Source: a bacterium M00.F.Ca.ET.205.01.1.1 (GTDB taxonomy: Bacteria; Pseudomonadota; Alphaproteobacteria; Rhizobiales; Rhizobiaceae). Taken from it: 64,000 nt of DNA. The DNA is taken from contig SRUQ01000005.1 in assembly GCA_004791255.1 (NCBI GenBank), positions 382,710-446,709 of the forward strand, given 5' to 3'. A program made the translations under genes and the position numbers. Shown one piece after another: positions 61,419 to 64,000 of the stretch (the stretch's first letter is position 1; every line of letters begins with the position of its first letter). Under the pieces are notes generated by a model. That model searched no databases and was not told where the DNA came from. It saw only the letters and a list, made by a program, of their open reading frames with translations.

Positions 61419-61530
61419 ACCAGGCCCCACACTTCAATTCTGAAAAGTTGAGGCGGAGCGGCGCCCCGCCATCGCTGGTCCAACGGATGGTGGATTGTTT
61501 CGGCCATCCCCCCAACTATTGTGCGCTGCA

Positions 61531-62688
61531 ATGACATCAGCCTCGACAGCGCTGCGCTTCACCTTCGCCGGCATGATCGCCATGGCCGTCGCCATGGGCA
61601 TCGGCCGCTTCGTCTACACGCCGATCCTGCCCGGCATGATGGAGGAACTGCATCTGTCGCCGGCCAATGCCGGGTGGATCGCTTCCGCCAACTATCTCGG
61701 CTATCTCGTCGGTGCGTTTGCCGCGGCGGGGGGCTGGGCGCACGGGCGAGAGCGTCTGCTGATGCTGGCGGGTCTTGGCGCCAGCGCCGTGCTCGCCGCG
61801 CTGATGGGGCTGACCGACGCCATGGCCGCCTTCCTCGCCATCCGCTTTCTGGCCGGCCTGGCGAGCGCCTTCGTCATGGTGTTCATGGCCAGCATCGTGT
61901 TCAGCCACATTGCCGCCGCTGGCCGCAGCGAGTTGCAGGCTTGGCATTTTGGCGGCGTCGGCCTCGGCATAGCGATCTCAGCGGCGATGATGGCGCTTCT
62001 GGTCACCGACCATGCCGGCTGGGCGGCAGGCTGGCTGTGGTCCGGGGCAATCTCGGCTTGCGGTTTTGTGGTCGTGGCGTTGCTGGCAAATGAAGGGCCG
62101 CTCACCAACGGCCAAACCAGCCGCGAGCCGGCGCTGCCGAAAAGCTGGCCGCTGACGAAAATCATCGTCGCCTATGGCCTGTTCGGCTTCGGCTACGTGG
62201 TAACCGCGACCTTCCTCGTCGCCATCGTCCGGCAAGGCGGCGGCAGCCGCGTCTTCGAGGCGATGGTGTGGATGGTCGCCGGCCTTGCCGGCTTCCCCTC
62301 GGTCTGGCTATGGCAGAAGATCGCGACGCGGATCGGATTCTATGCCGCCTATGCGCTGGCCTGTTTCATCGAGGTGATCGGCGTTACCGCCAGTGTGGCG
62401 CTTGGCGGCTATTCCGGGCCACTGCTCGGCGGGGTGCTGCTTGGCGGCACCTTCATCGCCATCACCGCACTCGGCCTTCAGGTCGCGCGGCGACAGGCGC
62501 CGGAGGCGCCCCGGCGCATCTTCGCCCTGATGACGTCCTCCTTCGGTCTTGGCCAGATCGTCGGCCCGATCGCTGCTGGATTGCTGGCACAGGCGTCGGG
62601 CGACTTCTTCCTCGCTTCGATCGCCGCCGCGGCGGCCCTAGTCGTCTCCGGCGCGGTCATATGGTCGGCTGCTCCAAAATCACCATGA
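61531..62688 (+). CDS. MFS transporter (YbfB/YjiJ family)
   Basis: 385 residues from ATG 61531 (MTSASTALRF), with about 12 hydrophobic helices. The YbfB/YjiJ-type N-terminal segment AMGIGRFVYTPILPGMMEEL is present, as are the glycine-rich helices of the family. Upstream in-frame ATG 61495 has no ribosome site. The substrate is unknown. It is 112 bp after the small gene and may be co-regulated with it by the LysR protein. Confidence 0.85.
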   Translation: MTSASTALRFTFAGMIAMAVAMGIGRFVYTPILPGMMEELHLSPANAGWIASANYLGYLVGAFAAAGGWAHGRERLLMLAGLGASAVLAALMGLTDAMAAFLAIRFLAGLASAFVMVFMASIVFSHIAAAGRSELQAWHFGGVGLGIAISAAMMALLVTDHAGWAAGWLWSGAISACGFVVVALLANEGPLTNGQTSREPALPKSWPLTKIIVAYGLFGFGYVVTATFLVAIVRQGGGSRVFEAMVWMVAGLAGFPSVWLWQKIATRIGFYAAYALACFIEVIGVTASVALGGYSGPLLGGVLLGGTFIAITALGLQVARRQAPEAPRRIFALMTSSFGLGQIVGPIAAGLLAQASGDFFLASIAAAAALVVSGAVIWSAAPKSP

Positions 62689-62802
62689 TTTGTGGTTTTG
62701 CTCGGCGCAGGGCGTCCGGCAGGCATTTTCTTTCCCCCTAATGTGTGACCTTATGCCCGCCAAACCCACCTGATTTGCGCATAGATCGAGGAATTCGCCA
62801 CA

Positions 62803-64000
62803 GTGTTCGTATCTTTCTTCCCGCAGCCGAAGCTCTTTTTCACTTCGGCCGCCATTTGGAGCCTTGCAGCGATCCTGTTCTGGTTTTTTGGTGGCGAGCA
62901 ACTGGGCGCTATTTTAGGACTGCCGCCAGCTGCGGCCGACGCGCCACCGATTATCGGCATCGCGGTGCTGGTGTCGAAGCCGTTCCTCTGGTTCTACATG
63001 TACTTCGTGTTTTGCGTCGCCGCCTTTTATGCGTTCTGGAGCTGGTATTCGCCGCATCCGTGGCAGAACTGGTCCATCCTGATGACTGCGGTCATCCTGT
63101 TCTTCATCTATTTCAACGTGCAGGTTAGCGTCGCCGTCAACGCCTGGTACGGGCCGTTCTTCGACTATGTACAGGGGCTGATGTCGGGGACCGGCAAGTC
63201 CACCAACGGCGAGTTCTACACGGGGCTGGCTGACTTTTCATGGCTAGCGCTGGTTGGCATGAACGTGCAGGTGGTCAACGCCTTTATCGTCAGCCACTGG
63301 ATCTTCCGCTGGCGCACGGCGATGAACAATTATTTCATCGAGAACTGGGCCAGGTTGCGCCATATCGAGGGCGCCTCGCAGCGTATCCAGGAAGACACGA
63401 TGCGGTTCTCGCAGATCATGGAGGATCTCGGCTCCAGCTTCGTCCAGTCGATCATGACCCTGATCGCATTCCTGCCTGTCATGATCCAGTTGCAGGCCCA
63501 TATCAGCGAGCTGCCAATCGTCGGCGCGATCCCGCAGCCATTGGTGGTGGCGGCGCTTGCCTGGTGTCTGTTCGGCACGATTTCGGTGATGGTCGCCGGC
63601 CTCAAACTTCCGGGGCTGCAGTTCCGCAACCAGCGTGTCGAAGCCGCGTACCGCAAGGAACTGGTCTATGGCGAGGATCATGCGGAGAGGGCGCAGCCCG
63701 CCACCACGAGCGAGCTGTTCGCCAATGTCCGTCACAACTATTTCAGGCTCTATTTCCACTACATCTATTTCAACGTTGTCCGGTACACCTACCTGCAGGC
63801 CGACAACATTTTCTCGCTGCTGATCCTCGGCCCGTCGCTGGTCGCGCATAAGATAACCTTTGGCGCGCTGAACCAGATCTCGAACGCCTTCGGCAAGGTA
63901 ACCGGTTCGCTGCAGTTTCTGCTTACCTCGTGGTCGACCATCGTCGAACTGCAGTCGGTCCACAAACGCCTGCGCGCCTTCGAGGCGACGCTGCAGGGCG
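62803..64000 (+). CDS. bacA: Peptide transporter BacA/SbmA, 3' end beyond window
   Basis: 399 codons from GTG 62803 are open to the window edge; the family is about 420 residues, so only a short tail is missing. Visible SbmA/BacA features: VFVSFFPQPKLFFTSAAIWS at the N-terminus, NAWYGPFFDYVQGL, the segment HWIFRWRTAMNNYFIENW, QRIQEDTMRFSQIMEDLG and GLQFRNQRVEAAYRKELVYG. About seven membrane helices. This inner-membrane proton-driven importer of peptides supports bacteroid survival in Sinorhizobium and related bacteria and resistance to some antimicrobial peptides. It is the last gene of the window, 114 bp after the MFS gene. Confidence 0.9.
   Translation, partial: MFVSFFPQPKLFFTSAAIWSLAAILFWFFGGEQLGAILGLPPAAADAPPIIGIAVLVSKPFLWFYMYFVFCVAAFYAFWSWYSPHPWQNWSILMTAVILFFIYFNVQVSVAVNAWYGPFFDYVQGLMSGTGKSTNGEFYTGLADFSWLALVGMNVQVVNAFIVSHWIFRWRTAMNNYFIENWARLRHIEGASQRIQEDTMRFSQIMEDLGSSFVQSIMTLIAFLPVMIQLQAHISELPIVGAIPQPLVVAALAWCLFGTISVMVAGLKLPGLQFRNQRVEAAYRKELVYGEDHAERAQPATTSELFANVRHNYFRLYFHYIYFNVVRYTYLQADNIFSLLILGPSLVAHKITFGALNQISNAFGKVTGSLQFLLTSWSTIVELQSVHKRLRAFEATLQG

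Overview
The window is GC-rich, gene-dense bacterial chromosome. Several features point to an alphaproteobacterium of the Rhizobiales, most likely Mesorhizobium-like (inference): a BacA-type peptide transporter at the right edge, a small RNA with the architecture of the rhizobial alpha-r14 ('cuckoo') family, many solute-binding-protein ABC transporters, and fold-back intergenic repeats. I saw no rRNA, tRNA, CRISPR array, transposase or phage gene.

Region 1 (1-26084) reads as a near-complete methylated-amine catabolic locus. On the minus strand lie a DUF1989-GcvT protein matching trimethylamine-N-oxide demethylase (Tdm, cut by the left edge), a four-subunit N-methylglutamate dehydrogenase that looks like heterotetrameric sarcosine oxidase (mgdABCD), gamma-glutamylmethylamide synthetase (gmaS) and N-methylglutamate synthase (mgsABC). 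Next comes a six-gene minus-strand block of an APC permease with small membrane proteins of unknown function (12033-15364). On the plus strand follow dimethylamine monooxygenase dmmDABC and, after a divergent XRE-cupin regulator, trimethylamine monooxygenase (tmm). A TmoXWV-type quaternary-amine ABC transporter closes the region. Together they account for TMA to TMAO to dimethylamine to methylamine to N-methylglutamate to glutamate. Three separate GcvT folate domains are available to capture the released one-carbon units. A 16-17 bp inverted-repeat motif (GTGAAA-N4-TTTC-like) recurs in front of tdm, mgsA, the small-membrane-protein operon, the XRE gene and tmm, and looks like a shared operator.

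Region 2 (26085-37215) holds an SDR dehydrogenase, two small unknown proteins, and a GntR-regulated operon of two enolase-superfamily enzymes plus a peptide-type ABC transporter. An 18 bp perfect palindrome lies upstream of the GntR gene.

Region 3 (37355-42985) holds an RND efflux pump, a small conserved-looking protein, a divergent TetR regulator with two tandem operators, and the candidate alpha-r14 small RNA on the minus strand.

Region 4 (43103-51151) is a minus-strand sugar-type (CUT2) operon. It has a FAH-family enzyme, two ATPases, two permeases, one binding protein and a LacI-type regulator.

Region 5 (51285-57394) is a plus-strand polyamine-type uptake and oxidation cluster: FAD oxidase, PotB/C/D-like proteins, an XRE-cupin regulator and PotA. 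Near-identical operator elements precede two of its genes.

Region 6 (57528-64000) contains housekeeping and stress genes: a SnoaL-like protein, an ArsC-like protein, DUF488, an M29 aminopeptidase, a LysR regulator, a small unknown protein, an MFS transporter, and bacA cut by the right edge.
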